A stretch of DNA of 64,000 nt from Adiantum capillus-veneris. Lineage: Eukaryota > Streptophyta > Polypodiopsida > Polypodiales > Pteridaceae. The notes under the pieces were generated by a model. That model had not been told where the DNA came from. It ran no database searches and worked only from the letters and a program-made list of their open reading frames with translations. The stretch lies in assembly GCA_014529385.2 (NCBI GenBank), contig CM043951.1, positions 109,096,469 to 109,160,468 of the forward strand, in the 5' to 3' direction. A program made the translations under genes and the position numbers. Shown one piece after another: positions 23,732 to 34,766 of the stretch (within the stretch, counting starts at the first letter, position 1; every line of letters begins with the position of its first letter).

Positions 23732-24138
23732 AACTATTTTTGGCCTTCAATTTAGGACACTGCTTGATCAAGTGATCAACTATTTTTGGCCTTCAATTTA
23801 GGACACTGCTTGATCAAGGGATCATTAGCTTTACAATAATGGCAACACATCTTCCTTTTGCCCTTATCACGAGAATTTCCAGCTGAATTGCTGCAAGCAG
23901 AAGCATTAGGAACATGTCATTTTCCACTCACAAAAGAACCATGAAAAGTGGCTACATTACTGTTATCACCTTTTCTTTGAGCAGCAATAAAGGCCTATTC
24001 AACTGCACGCTGTCTAGTCCTATTTTTTCTGGAAAGTGACTCTTGCAACAACAATGTGCACAATGCATCAAACTTGACAACTTTAGGATTTCCTTGGATC
24101 GTAAGTCTCCAAGTACTAGCAAAAGTCTCGTAAGAATC
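23732..24138 (-). pseudogene. copia-2 gag, C-terminal block with zinc knuckle
   Basis: The minus strand encodes DSYETFASTWRLTIQGNP and later a knuckle region (CHYCKANDPLIKQCPKLK). This is copia gag sequence lying beyond the LINE insertion. The end nearest the minus LINE carries the 46-bp tandem duplication. Confidence 0.75.
24121..24138. repeat. Left target-site duplication of the full-length LINE
   Basis: AAAAGTCTCGTAAGAATC here matches AAAAGTCTGGTAAGAATC at 31121-31138 with one mismatch, at the two ends of the plus-strand LINE. The 18-bp length is normal for target-primed insertion. Confidence 0.92.
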
Positions 24139-24501
24139 GAAAGCAGATATGAGGTGTTTCTTTGTTGAAAAGGCTCATTGCTGCTTCTGCGCGCTCCCCT
24201 CCCCCCCCCCCCGGCTGCTCCCGCTCGCCATAGCCCCCCTTCGCCTTCGCGCCCCTTGCCTGCGCACTGTCTGTCCGCGAGCGCTGCTGAGCTTGCACCC
24301 AGCCAGAGTGCAGCCCCGCCCGCTGCCCCCCTCTTGCTCGCTGCCTGCTGCCCTCGCCTCTCCCCCCCCCCCCCCCCCCTTCCCCCCTCCGAAGGCCTCG
24401 CTTGAATTGCCTGGCAGTGGATTCTCAGTTGTATTCTTCTTGCCGAGCTCTCAAGCGCTAGCCTTCTCGTCCGCCCTTCTCCTTCAGAGCAGCAGAGACT
24501 A

Positions 24502-26406
24502 ATGGAGGCTCATGCTCCACCTCAGAGGGACTCCTCCGAAGCCCCCTCGCCCGACTCTGCTGAGCCCACCATTCGACTTGCTCTTTCACCGACAGAGCAA
24601 GCGAGCCTAGCTGCAGAGGTAGAGCGTTTGCAGGCGACCTCGGTCATTTGCAAGATTCTCGGCACCCGACCCAGCAGAGGAGAGCTGTGTGACCTTCTCC
24701 AGGCCCACCTTCTCGCAGAGGTGGGCAAGATCTTGGATGTCCAGATTCTCGGACGAGGGTTCTACCAGATCGAGTTCGAGACCTCCGAGATGGCTTCCAA
24801 GGTCATAGCTATGAGTCCACTGGCCATCCGAGCATCACGCGCCCACTTTCGACAGTGGCGACATGGTTTTGACCCGACTTCGGATGTGCTAGTAGAGGAG
24901 GCAGACATCCCCATCTCAGTTTGCTTTCCGGGTTTACGCAGGGAGTACTTACCACTTCTCTCCAGGATTGGCTCCGCCATCAGGACTGTCCTAGAGACAC
25001 CTCGTACGGCAGCATCAGTAGTTGCCAAGGCGACTGGCATCCCCTCAGTTCGAGTTTTGGTCAGAGATACCCACACGCTCCCAAAGGTCATACTTCTGCC
25101 TCGGGTGAGTAGGGGTTGGTTTAGATAGAGTGTGGAGTACTCGGGTCTCCCGAACCAGTGCTTCATTTGCAGACAGATGGGCCACCTAGTGAAGGCCTGT
25201 CCACGGAGGAGGCCACGAACTGCACCTCAGCCTCAGTCCTAGCCTGCCAAGGCTGGGCTGCAGCCACAGCCAGCGGCACAGAGCACAGATTCAGAGTCAC
25301 CCTCTGAGCCTGGGGCTCCAGCGGAGGAGGGGTGGCAGCAGGCCCGTGGCCGTCGACGCCAGGGGCCACAGCAACATCCTGGCACTCAGAGTGGCCCTCA
25401 GGTGCCTACTCAGCAGCAGTGGGTTCCCACGGGGAACCGCTTTGGTCCTCTTGAGTAGGAGGAGCCCCCTACGCCAGCCTCCACCTCCGCTTCACCCTCG
25501 CCAGCCGTCCCCCCTTCAGAGTTCTCCTCCTCCTCCTCATCCTCCCCCCCGCCCTCTGCTCTCGTCCACTCCCCACCTCGCCCCTCTACCTCTTTCGCCC
25601 CACCCCGCTTTTCCTCCCCTCCGCCCCCTCCCAGCTCCTTCTCCCCCCCTCCTGCTCCAGTTCCACAGTCGACTCAGGAGACTGGTCCCTCGCCGGCGGC
25701 TAGGAGATCTCTTGGCAGCGCCTTTGCCACGAGTCGCCTAGCGAGAGAGGGTAAGACTTTCTTGCGGCCCCCTCTACAGATTCAAACATCTTCCCTTGCA
25801 GCTATCCCTCGTGGTTTGACAAGCATTGACCTCCGACGCCACTGGGATTTCTTTGACTACGGATTCACTCGCTTTCTTGGCGATTCCGCAGCAGACCACG
25901 AGGCAGCCTGCTTCAGGGTCCATGCTTTGTTCCTCGCCGCTAGGGGGACAGAGGCCTTGGACTCAGCAATTGGTTTCTCCTTCCCCCTCTGTGGTAGGAC
26001 CGAGACAGAGTGGTCCCTCGACTCAGTGGTGGGATGGTTGCATACACAGGTTCTCGAGTTCTCTCACCACATGGGAGAACTTGGAGTTACAGATTTGCTG
26101 CAGACTTTGTGGCCACTGGCCAAGTTTGTGGTGACACCCCCAGACTCAGCAGGATGTAGGCACATTGTGGTGTACTTTTTTGCTGATACGCAGTGTTTGC
26201 CTTGCTATGTATACATTCATGAGGACTGCTGGACAGAGGAGGTTGCTTTACGCACGACTCGCTCTGCTTGGGCTTGGGCTAGGCACTCACTACAGTCTCG
26301 CCTATCTAGAGGACGCCCGGATGCGGATTACTCCCCATCCAAGCCAGCCTCGAAGGTAGCCCGTCTTGCTGCTGTGACAGCATCTGTTCTCTCTCACTCC
26401 CCATGA
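24502..26406 (+). pseudogene. LINE ORF1 (RRM/DUF4283-like plus CCHC knuckle)
   Basis: Reading from the ATG at 24502 (MEAHAPPQRDSS), residues ~70-140 form an RRM-like nucleic-acid-binding region (ILGRGFYQIEFETSEMASKV). CFICRQMGHLVKAC (CX2CX4HX4C) is at about residue 220, a Pro/Ser-rich linker follows, and residues ~420-634 form a conserved C-terminal domain of unknown function that recurs in the other two copies. One frame holds throughout, with three in-frame stops (near 25126, 25240 and 25456). The ORF1 stop TGA (26404-26406) overlaps the ORF2 ATG at 26403 as ATGA. Confidence 0.85.
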
Positions 26407-29400
26407 GGATCGTCCCGTGGAACGTGCAGGGACTAGGTCCGGCCCCAGTTTCAGTGACAGCGGGGCCGATTGTGTCAGGAGCTTCAACGTTGCCTTGTGG
26501 GAGGAGAGATTGATCTCCTTATGCTACAAGAGCACCATCTGTCTGAGAGCCGCATTCAGCGATGTGGTCAGATTTTGCGTGGACGATATGATACCTTTTG
26601 GTCAGCTGCTTTTGGACCTGGAGGCATCGAGGGTGGGGTATGTATGACTATTGCGGACTCATTGCAGTAGGCCATTGTGGGCAGTGGGATTATTGTGCCA
26701 GGTAGGGCTCAGTGGATTACTATGCAGGTTCAGGGTGGCCTTGTGGGCTTCCTAAACATCTATGCGCCCAATGTGGCGAGTGCTCGTGCAGAGTTTTGGT
26801 CACAGATTGTTGAGTCTTTGCCTCAGGCTGACCATTGGTGTGTAGGAGGGGACTTCAACATGTTGGAGGACCCTTCTGACAGGATTAGAGGCAGCCATGC
26901 TACTGTGCATGGAGTCGAGTTAGCAGCCTGGGAGAGGTTGTGTATGACTTTGAGGGTCTCGGATACATGGCAGCACTCTGGCTTTGTGAGGCTTCCAGAG
27001 AGTCTTGCCTTCTCTAGGTCGGACCGCAGAGTGGGAGGAGTGAATCTATCGCGGATAGATCGCTTCTACACTAGTGACCACTTCAGTGACTTGGGGGGAT
27101 CAGTGGGCATCCTGGCAGGGACATCCTTCTCGGACCATGCACCAGTGATCTCACAGTGGCAGATAGGCAAAGGAGTGGGAGCACGATGCTTCGCATCCCA
27201 GAGCGGGTCTTGTTGGACTCAGCACTCAGAGAGAGGGTAGAGGCTCTTTGGACAGAGGACATGGACAGCCAGGCTCTACCTGCACAGACAGAGTGGCCTT
27301 AGGCCTAGCTCAACTTAGCCACTTTTTTCTCAAGGAGTCTCTGGCTCGACGGGCTGCAGCGCGAGAGGAGGAGCAACGTCTCAGACGAGGCATTGCTTCA
27401 CTACAGAGGATGCAGGAGCAGCATCCAGACAGTCCATGGTTGGAGGAGCAGTTACAGCAGGCTCGACAGGAGCTTGCTTGCACAGAGGAGAGGCGTCATG
27501 AGTTTGCCTTTCACCGACAGTCATCTCAATGGACTCAGGTGGGAGACAGAGTGACATGTATTTTTTTTGAGACAGTGGGATCTCGACACTCGCATGCCAA
27601 GGTCAATCAGTTGAGGAGACCCGATGGGTTAGTTGTTTGTGAGCCCAAGGATATGCGTGCAGTTGCTACTGACTTTTACCGTGAGTTACTGTCGGCTGAG
27701 CCCCAGTTAGAGCGGCAGGATGCATGCAGGGAGCAGGTTTGGGCACATATGCCTTGTCTTGTGACTGAGGAGATGCGCCAGAGGCTAGAGATGTCTCTTC
27801 AGCTTGAGGAGCTGCACACGGCTCTTAGAGCCCTTCCTCGTGGTAGCTGTCCAGGTGAGGATGGGCTGACTCCCAGCTTCTTCTTGGAGTACTGGGACCT
27901 GCTTGGCCCAGATCTTTGTAGTGCCTTTCAGTACATTCTGCACACAGGAGTGATGCCGGATAGCATGAGTGAGGGCCTGATTTACCTCATTCCAAAGGAG
28001 GGTAGCTCCTTGGATGAGATTCAACAGTGGCGCCCCATCACCATCCTCAACTCAGCCTACAAAATTCTTGCCAAGGCTCTAAGTTTGAGGATTCAGCCAC
28101 TTTTGGAGAGCCTCATACATGGGACTCAGACAGGTTTTGTCAAGGAACGCAGTATCCTTGACAACATCTTCACTTTCTGGGAGGCTTCTGCCCTGGCACG
28201 GCTCCGTGGGGAGGACCTTGTGATTCTTCTTCTCGATTTTGAGAAGGCATACGACAGAGTTGACTGGGACTTTCTAGAGGGCACTCTACGCAGGATGGGC
28301 TTCTCAGATGCTTGGATCAGAGGGGTGTCAGCTTTGTACAGACAGGCTCATAGTTAGGTGCTTTTGGCAGGAGGTAGAGGTGAGCGCTTCATGCTCACAC
28401 GATCGGTTAGACAGGGTTGTCCTCTTGCCCCCTTTCTCTTTCTGTTCTATGTGGAGTCGATGAGCAGATTTTTCGTGTCAGAGCAGGTTGGTCTGAGGGG
28501 CTTAGCACTCCCTATACGGGGAGATGAGATTCTGGATGCTGAGTTTGCCGACGACTTAGCCTTGTACTTAGAGGGCCAGGAGGCCAATCTACACAGATGT
28601 GAGCAGGCTTTCGAGACCTTCTGCTGTGCATCGGACGCACTGATCAACTGGAGAAAGACAGTGGCTTTCTCGGTTGGCAGTGCTCCTGTGCCAGATTGGA
28701 TGCCAGGAGAGGGTTTCAGGTGGATTCCTCTAGGGACTGCAGTTCGGTACTTGGGTTGTCAATTTGGTTTGGACTTGTCCCCCAAGCAGCAAATTGCTCC
28801 TCTTCTCCTGTCCATCAGGAGAAAGCTGTTACATTGGAGCTCAGCACTACTTTCGCTGGCTGGTAGAGTAGTAGTTGCCAACCAGGTGTTGTTGGCGACT
28901 ATGTGGTACATCACTTCTTGCTGGATCTTCTCGAGTTCTTGTATCAGCCAGGTAGAGAGGCTGATCAGGAACTTCCTTTGGTCAGGTCGTGACACTCAGA
29001 TTTCCCGAGCCAAGGTGGCTTGGTCGGTCATCACACTTCCTTGCTCTCAGGGAAGTCTTGGGATCATTGATCCAGCACAGCACAGCAGAGCAGAGGACTT
29101 CTTCCAGGCGAGGAGCCCTGGAAGGAGTTCCTACTGCAGAGGCTTCGTGCCAGGGTGCCTCAGTCAGGAAGCCCTTGGCAACCTTCGACCAGATGGATCT
29201 TTACAGAGTTGCGCCGAGTTGGCTTGAGCAGGAGATTGGAGGACCGATTCGCTGTGAGTTTGCTTCGATCTTGGGAGCTCTTATGGCGTGGCCTAGAGCA
29301 GAGACAGCCGACTTGCACGGAGGAGCGCCTACGGCAACCCCTCGTCTGGAACCCCATGGTTAGCACTCAAAGAGGCCACTTGGTTGGGAGTCGGCCTCAT

Positions 29401-30980
29401 GTTTCTTGGGGTCTCATGGAAGCATGTCCAGCGCGCTCTCTAGGTGACTGGCTAGAGTTCACAGGTTTGTCAGAGGAGGTGCAGGGTGTCCAGCTACAGG
29501 GCATGTGAGGGGTGCAGAGCATGTGTCAGGACATCTCAGAGTCAGTTCCAGCTGAGTGGCTCACGCCTCTCGAGCCAGTAGCACCCCGGTGGATGGGAGC
29601 CTTCACACGACTAGAGGTTCTCATTTCAATCAGGGCCTGCTCAGAGACTGTGCCAGCCCTGTTCTTCGAGCTTCAGGGTGGGAGACGATTACAGCGAGTT
29701 GCAGTAGAGGCCCCGCAGGTAGCAGAGTGGTGTTTCCAAAGGATCCGAGTTGTGGGCATCTGTGGGAGGACTTGCGTCATAGACCCTGACCTAGCAGCTC
29801 TTGAGACTGGACATTGGAGGCTTTGGGCTTGGGAGTGTTTTCCACTGGCACGAGTATAGTGGGATCCTGGTGAGTGGCTATGGAGGGACCCCTTCTCTTC
29901 TGCAGCCCTGTTCTTCGAGCTTCAGGGTGGGGGACGATTACAGCGAGTTGCAGTAGAGGCCCCGCAGGTAGCAGAGTGCTGTTTCCAAAGGATCCGAGTT
30001 GTGGGCATCTGTGGGAGGACTTGCGTCATAGAGCCTGACCCAGCAGCTCTTGAGATTGGACACTGGAGGCTTTGGGCTTGGGAGTGTTGTCCACTGGCAC
30101 GAGTATAGTGGGATCCTGGTGAGTGGCTATGGAGGGACCCCTTCTCTTCTGCAGACCGCCTAGGAGTTCCCTTCTTTCAGTACACTGTTCGGCTTGGACA
30201 TCATATACTTGCAGCACAGAGAGAGGCCCGCCCCGCTGCAACACGTCATTGGCAGGAGGAGGGCCTCACAGTCGAGTTCTTGGCAGCCTTTTGGCAGAGG
30301 CTGTGGGACTCCAGACAACCGAGGTGCGTCACTTTGTTCCAGTGGCTGGTTGCACACAGAGCCACAGCAGTAGGGAGCTGGCTTGTGCATAGTGGTCTCT
30401 CGGCCGCATGTGCAGCCTGTGACCAGTTGATGGAGAGTCAACGTCACTGTCTTTGGGACTGTCCCTCGGCCCAGCAGGTGTGGCTACGGGTTCTTCGGCT
30501 GATGCCTGCCCTCTCCACGGCTCGACAATACACTTGGGGGGCAGCGGCTTGGTCCACCCTCACGGGCCCGAGACTTCAATTTGAGCTATCTTCCACCAGC
30601 AGGATGATAGTGATGCAGGGGGGGTGACCTACACTCTAGCCTGCTATAGAGCTTACTCCACAGGAGTGGTGCAGTGAGAGAGAGGAGTGTTGGGAGCTCA
30701 TCAGTGGCCTAGCTCTCTGGTTCATCTGGCGGGCCCGCTGTTTCCGCATCTTTGAGGCTCGCCATGTGCCACCAGCAGAGACTGTTCGTGACTTTTGGCT
30801 AGAGCTGATCCATACTCTTAGAGGACAGCTTGAGGGACTACAGGGCAGCTCCGACCGCATGCGGGAGCGAGGCTTTCCTTCGACTCTGGCGCCCTGGGCC
30901 TTTCTACACCGTAGTCCAGGGGGTGCTCAGATGGCACTACTGTCCACCTGTGTGGCTCTTCCCTCCTCCCATCTCTTGAT
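26403..30980 (+). pseudogene. LINE ORF2: AP endonuclease, reverse transcriptase, zinc-binding C-terminus
   Basis: The endonuclease (26403-27160) shows WNVQG, LQEHH, GGDFNMLEDPSDR, SRIDRFYTSDHF and FSDHAPV. The RT (about 27800-28900) shows WRPITILNSAYKILAKAL, TGFVKERSILDN, LLLDFEKAYDRVDWD, RQGCPLAPFLF and FADDLALY. A zf-RVT-like segment (30270-30510) has FQWLVAHRATA and CAACDQ..HCLWDC. The product would nick target DNA and copy LINE RNA on the spot. Breaks: frame changes between 26420 and 26470, near 27240 and near 29085, plus in-frame TAGs at 28356 and 29857. An in-frame 249-bp tandem duplication lies at 29656-30153. Confidence 0.88.
29656..30153 (+). repeat. 249-bp in-frame tandem duplication in ORF2
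   Basis: 29656-29904 and 29905-30153 are nearly identical, differing by a handful of bases. 249 bp is 83 codons, so the reading frame is kept. It lies between the RT and the zinc-binding region. The LINE ending at 63773 has this zone deleted and the minus LINE ends before it, so the ancestral state cannot be read here. Confidence 0.9.
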
Positions 30981-31120
30981 TTAGCCTCATTGTATATATG
31001 CTGCTTTTTCATTGGGAGAGTCTCCCCATCATGCTTGTTGTAGCCCTCTCTTGCAGAGGTGGATGTAGCCCTATGGGCAGTTTTCATTAACTAATAGAAG
31101 GATCTTTTTCTCGGAAAAAA

Positions 31121-31660
31121 AAAAGTCTGGTAAGAATCTCGCAAAGCATCAAGAATAGTCTGCACAAGGGAACTGTCTGAGATGACGTTCACCTGCAGAG
31201 ATAAGTTGCTCATTGATATCCTTGAAACGAGCAAGGAAAGTGTCCATATCATCTTCCTCATGCATAACCTTCGATTCCAGCTCTTTACACAGCAATGCAA
31301 TTTTAGCCTCATTGCGACTTGCATAAAGACCAATCTGAATATCCCAAGCCTGTTTTGCAGATTTCACTGAACGAATGTGAGGAGTAATGGTGCGCTTCAC
31401 AGACAACACAATCAACGCATGAGCCTGCACATCCTTTACATCCCAACGAGCTTGTTCTGTCGTAGGCAAAACAACTCTAACAGCAGCAACAATCTTTGCA
31501 GCAAGACCTGCAACATCCTCAACGTCCCCTGTATCCTTAGAACCAAGACGTACATCAATGCCCTGCACAATATTCCAGACGCCCTTAGACACAAGAACAT
31601 GTTGCATCATATAAGCCCACATAGAGTAATTGTCCCCATCCAATCTTTCTCAGCAGCAAA
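31121..31660 (-). pseudogene. copia-2 gag, N-terminal block
   Basis: The minus strand encodes MDGDNYSMWAYMMQHVL, LWNIVQG-type and SAKQAWDIQIGLY, MHEEDDMDTFLARFKDINEQL: the UBN2-type gag of plant copia elements. It begins soon after the leader and primer site and stops at the LINE insertion. In the family, gag packages element RNA. Confidence 0.82.
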
Positions 31661-32030
31661 CATCTTGAACACATTTGTGTTGTTGTCAGCCATTGCACCT
31701 GATGTGAAAACTGCCCGAAAAGAAGAGAAGGAAAGCAAGAACAACACGTGCTATATACATGAATCGTAGAAGACCGTAAGGGATTTGTTATGCAGAAAAT
31801 GGCACTGACAGAAATTTTGCAAAAAATGACGAAATAGCTTGTGTAGTACTGCCTGTAGTGGAAACGGAGACCGAAATGAGCCCGAATAAAAAATCTGAGC
31901 AGACTAAGCTCTTAGAGCTTTCCCGAAGTTTTTGCCGACCTGCGAACGCTCACCAAAGCTCACTGAAATTGGAGAAAGTGAGCAGGCATGTTTCGGAGTT
32001 GCTGGCGACTAAGCCAGGGAGAACGTAACT
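31661..32030 (-). other. copia-2 untranslated leader
   Basis: About 370 bp lie between the primer site and gag on the minus strand. Nothing further is recognisable. Confidence 0.5.
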
Positions 32031-32043
32031 TGCTCTGATACCA
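32031..32043 (-). promoter_or_regulatory. Primer binding site of copia-2 (initiator-Met tRNA)
   Basis: The minus strand reads TGGTATCAGAGCA two bases after the LTR end ..TTCCAACA. This is the standard plant copia primer site and fixes both strand and LTR boundary. Confidence 0.9.
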
Positions 32044-32045
32044 AT

Positions 32046-32272
32046 TGTTGGAATTAGGGTTGCAGGAAGACACACAGCTTAGAGAAGATGAAGGAAGGTC
32101 AAGGCACACAACAAAGAGTGTATTACTTAGTGTGCAATGGAAAGATAGATAGCCCTAGAATGATGGGCGTATATACACTGCACGGGGAGAAAAAACCTCC
32201 TAGTGAGGGAAAAAATGCCTCAGCGGTCCTAAGTGTGTTCACACACATCACTACCACATGTATATGGTAACA
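32046..32272 (-). repeat. 5' LTR of copia-2 (227 bp)
   Basis: On the minus strand it starts TGTTACCATATACATGTGG and ends CCCTAATTCCAACA beside the primer site. The partner LTR is missing from the window. Copia-1 pol sequence resumes on its right side. Confidence 0.8.
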
Positions 32273-32302
32273 CCGTTGATGTACCACAAAGTATGTTGGG
32301 CA

Positions 32303-32487
32303 TAGTAACAGGGAATGGCCATTTTCAGGTCTACGTTCCCCGTTTCCATCCCAATTTTCCGTTCCGGATTCCTGTTCCGTGTTTCGGACGTGAGTATTCG
32401 AAACAGGGAATGGCATCCATGCATGTTGCCGTTCCCTGTTCCCCGTTCCCCGTTCCCCGTTTCAATTTTCCGTTCCGGGTAATTATG
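32303..32487. mobile_element. 185-bp MITE inside copia-1 pol
   Basis: It is flanked by an exact 10-bp repeat ATGTTGGGCA (32293-32302 and 32488-32497). The ends TAGTAACAGGGAATGG and the inverse of CATAATTACCCGGAACGG form an imperfect inverted repeat. It is rich in TTCCGTTCC and TTCCCCG words. Copia pol sequence lies on both sides. A 10-bp duplication points to Mutator-like elements (9-11 bp), but the family is not certain. It has no coding capacity. Confidence 0.72.
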
Positions 32488-32497
32488 ATGTTGGGCA

Positions 32498-33600
32498 GTT
32501 TGCCAATGTCGCTGACGAGGTCGGGTGTTGAAGGAACTGAGGATAGAAACTGTGTAACAGATGTTTGGTCGGGAATAAGTCAGCCATACAAGGCAACCGA
32601 TAACATTCATGTACTGCTCTAAGTCAATTCTTGGGGAAGGATCGTGAGCGATATGTTCTCCCAAGGCTCAAGAGGAGTGCCAAATGGTCTACAGACTGTC
32701 ATCTAAAATCTCTCTAGGATAGCCTTTGCATACTTCCGCTGAGAAAAGAAGATGCCGTCTAGTGTTTGAAAGATCTCGAATCCAAGAAAATAGTGAAGAA
32801 GCCCAAGATCAGTCATCTCAAAACGTGTCTCCATAGCTTTCATGATCGACTTGATCTTGCTGGTCGATGAGTCTGTGAAAATGAGATCGTCCACATAGAC
32901 AATCACTATTGCAACCAAAGAGCCATCAGAGACAACATAACAGTTAGAATCTGATGAGATACTCCGTAACCCCAGCTTCATGAGAAACTGGTCAAGTGTG
33001 AGGTACCATTGTCGTCCAGCCTGCTTCAGTCCATACATTGCCTTCCACAACTGTTAGACCCAATTCTCCTTGCCTGGTATATGAAACCCAACAGGTTGCT
33101 CCACATAAAATTCTTATCTAAATCCCTGTTCAATTCTCCTTGCCTGGTATACGAAACCCAACAGGTTGCTCCACATAAACTTCTTTATCTAAATCCCTGT
33201 TCAGGAAAGCAATTTTGACATCCAATTGGAAGATAGGCCAACCAAAGTTGGCTGCGAGAGCAAACGGTGTACGTATGGTAGGCCTGCGAGCGGTGGGAGC
33301 AAAGGTCTCGTCAAATTCCACGCCTGGTAGCTATGTGAAACCCCGAGCAACAAGTCTCTCCTTGTGTTTGTAGAGGGAACCATTGGCCTTGTACTTTGTC
33401 TTGAAAATCCATTTAGTAGAAACCACCTTTTGCTTGTTGGGCGTGGGAACCAAAGTCCAGGTTTTTATTCCGCTCGATAGCATCCATCTCTGTCTGCATG
33501 GCACGCTTCCAGCAATCATCCTGGAGTGCTTCCTCCAACGAGGAAGGCTCAACTGGTGAAGCTTGAATCTCAGACATGAGTGCAAAGTTCACGAACTCTG
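32498..33600 (-). pseudogene. Reverse transcriptase zone of copia-1
   Basis: The minus strand holds KWIFKTKYKANGS..KERLVARGFT, FDETFAPTAR, PIFQLDVKIAFLN, EVYVEQPVGF, MYGLKQAGRQWY and the catalytic IVYVDDLIF, then a GCLVWLTYSRPNICYTVSIL end. These are the hallmark copia RT blocks. The far end is displaced by the MITE and copia-2. Fossil sequence. Confidence 0.9.
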
Positions 33601-34750
33601 CGCTGTCATAAAATTGCCTCTCCTTGAGGCGTGCAGAACGTCAAGGTTGTCCAGGGTTTGGCAAGTCTGGTAACTTTGTGATTCTAGAGGAGGAAACCGT
33701 AGAGTAGAGCCAACCAGGTACTAACTTCTCCTTGTGAGGTGGGACCACCTCCACAGTAGGAGAATTTCATCCACATCAGAATCAGAATCTGACATGGCAT
33801 GATCAGGTGAAGTAACTGGCTGTCGTGTAGAGGGTACACGATCAGGGATAGGGGTAGGATCAGGTGTAGGAGGTGGACGAGGAGGAGGTAGGGAAAATAT
33901 AGAGTTGGAAGCTGTCCCCTCTGCAGGTGTGCTGAAAAGCTCCATGAAAGTCACATCACGTCTAGTTGTGGTGGTCTTGGCGTAAGGATCATAAATCCGG
34001 TACAATCAGACTCTTGTGAATATCCCGGAAAGATGAGCTTCTTTGCCTTGAAGTCTAGCTTCTGTCGCTTCTTCTTTGGCAGATGGACAAAGACCGGACA
34101 CCCAAAAACTTGAAAATGTGAGATCGAGGGCTTGCGCCCATAGTAAGCTTGATAAGGAGTCATGTCATACAAAGCATGGATAGGAGAGCGGTTCGGGATG
34201 TAAAACACCGTGTTGCACGCCTCTACCCAGTAAACCCAAGGCAAAGAAGCATGCACAAGCATCGCACGAGCCATCTCCATGATAGTCTGATTCTTCTGCT
34301 CTAAATAACTCCGTTCTAGGAAGGAGTGTAGGCAGTAGTCAACTGGCACTCGATGCCCTCTGACTTGCACCATTGTACAAAGTCCTTCGAGGTGAACTCA
34401 CCCCTTCTGTCTGAGTGAATACATTTGACATGCAAGTCCTTTTCCTGAGTCCTTTTCAACCATCATCTTCCAATTCCAGATGAAACTGAAAGCCTCCGAC
34501 TTGAGCTTTAAGAATGAAGCCCAAGTGTACCTGTTGAAATCATCCACGAGCACAAGAAAAAACAGTGTGCCAGAAAATGAAGAAGTGCCCCTTGGGCCAC
34601 ATAGATCAATGTGAACCAGTGCGAGCGGTACCGAGGCTCTGTTGGATGCCTGCTTCGGAAAGGGAACCCTGTGTTGCTTGTCCTGGAAAACCTCGCATAC
34701 GCCTGATGAGGAGCGTATCGGTGGTAAACACTCCACCATAGAGTTCCTAG
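33600..34750 (-). pseudogene. Integrase zone of copia-1
   Basis: The minus strand shows LALVHIDLCGP, FFLVLVDDFNRYTW, FLERSYLEQKNQTIMEMAR, TPYQAYYGRKPSISHFQVFGC and a RRDVTF end, in copia order upstream of RT. A proline-rich linker (about 33750-33900) separates it from RT. Confidence 0.88.
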
Positions 34751-34766
34751 CAGCCTGCTGAAGCTG

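Larger units (their letters stand above)
24139..31120 (+). mobile_element. Full-length L1-type LINE, plus strand (about 6.98 kb)
   Basis: It is bounded by an 18-bp target duplication and ends in TCGGAAAAAAAAAA. It has a GC-rich 5' leader (24139-24501) with poly-C runs, ORF1 (24502-26406), ORF2 (26403 to about 30980) and a ~140-bp 3' UTR shared with the LINE ending at 63773. It lies in copia-2 gag in the opposite orientation. Both ORFs carry stops and frame changes, so it is full-length but dead. It is the best reference for the other two copies. Confidence 0.93.
23732..32272 (-). mobile_element. copia-2: 5' part of a minus-strand copia element, carrying LINEs
   Basis: The LTR at 32046-32272 (minus strand TGTTACCATATA..TTCCAACA) is followed by the primer site TGGTATCAGAGCA (32031-32043), a leader, and gag in two blocks: 31660-31121 and 24138-23732. 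The blocks are separated by the LINE at 24139-31120. Everything after gag is missing; the minus-strand LINE abuts there. A possible duplication CCGTT (32273-32277) lies beside the LTR, inside copia-1 pol. It is a fossil with most of pol absent. Confidence 0.82.

Noticed and set aside
23092-23771. Proline-rich ORFs on the minus strand
   Set aside because: They come from poly-C runs in the 5' leader and ORF1 start of the minus LINE, in frames other than ORF1.
23732-23823. 46-bp direct repeat as a target duplication of the minus LINE
   Set aside because: The two copies are adjacent on one side of the LINE rather than flanking it, so this is a tandem duplication.
24149-24502. Plus-strand ORF before LINE ORF1
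   Set aside because: It lies in the GC-rich 5' leader with homopolymer C runs and is not conserved as a frame in the minus LINE.
31377-31769. Plus-strand 130-residue ORF
   Set aside because: Antisense shadow of copia-2 gag on the minus strand.
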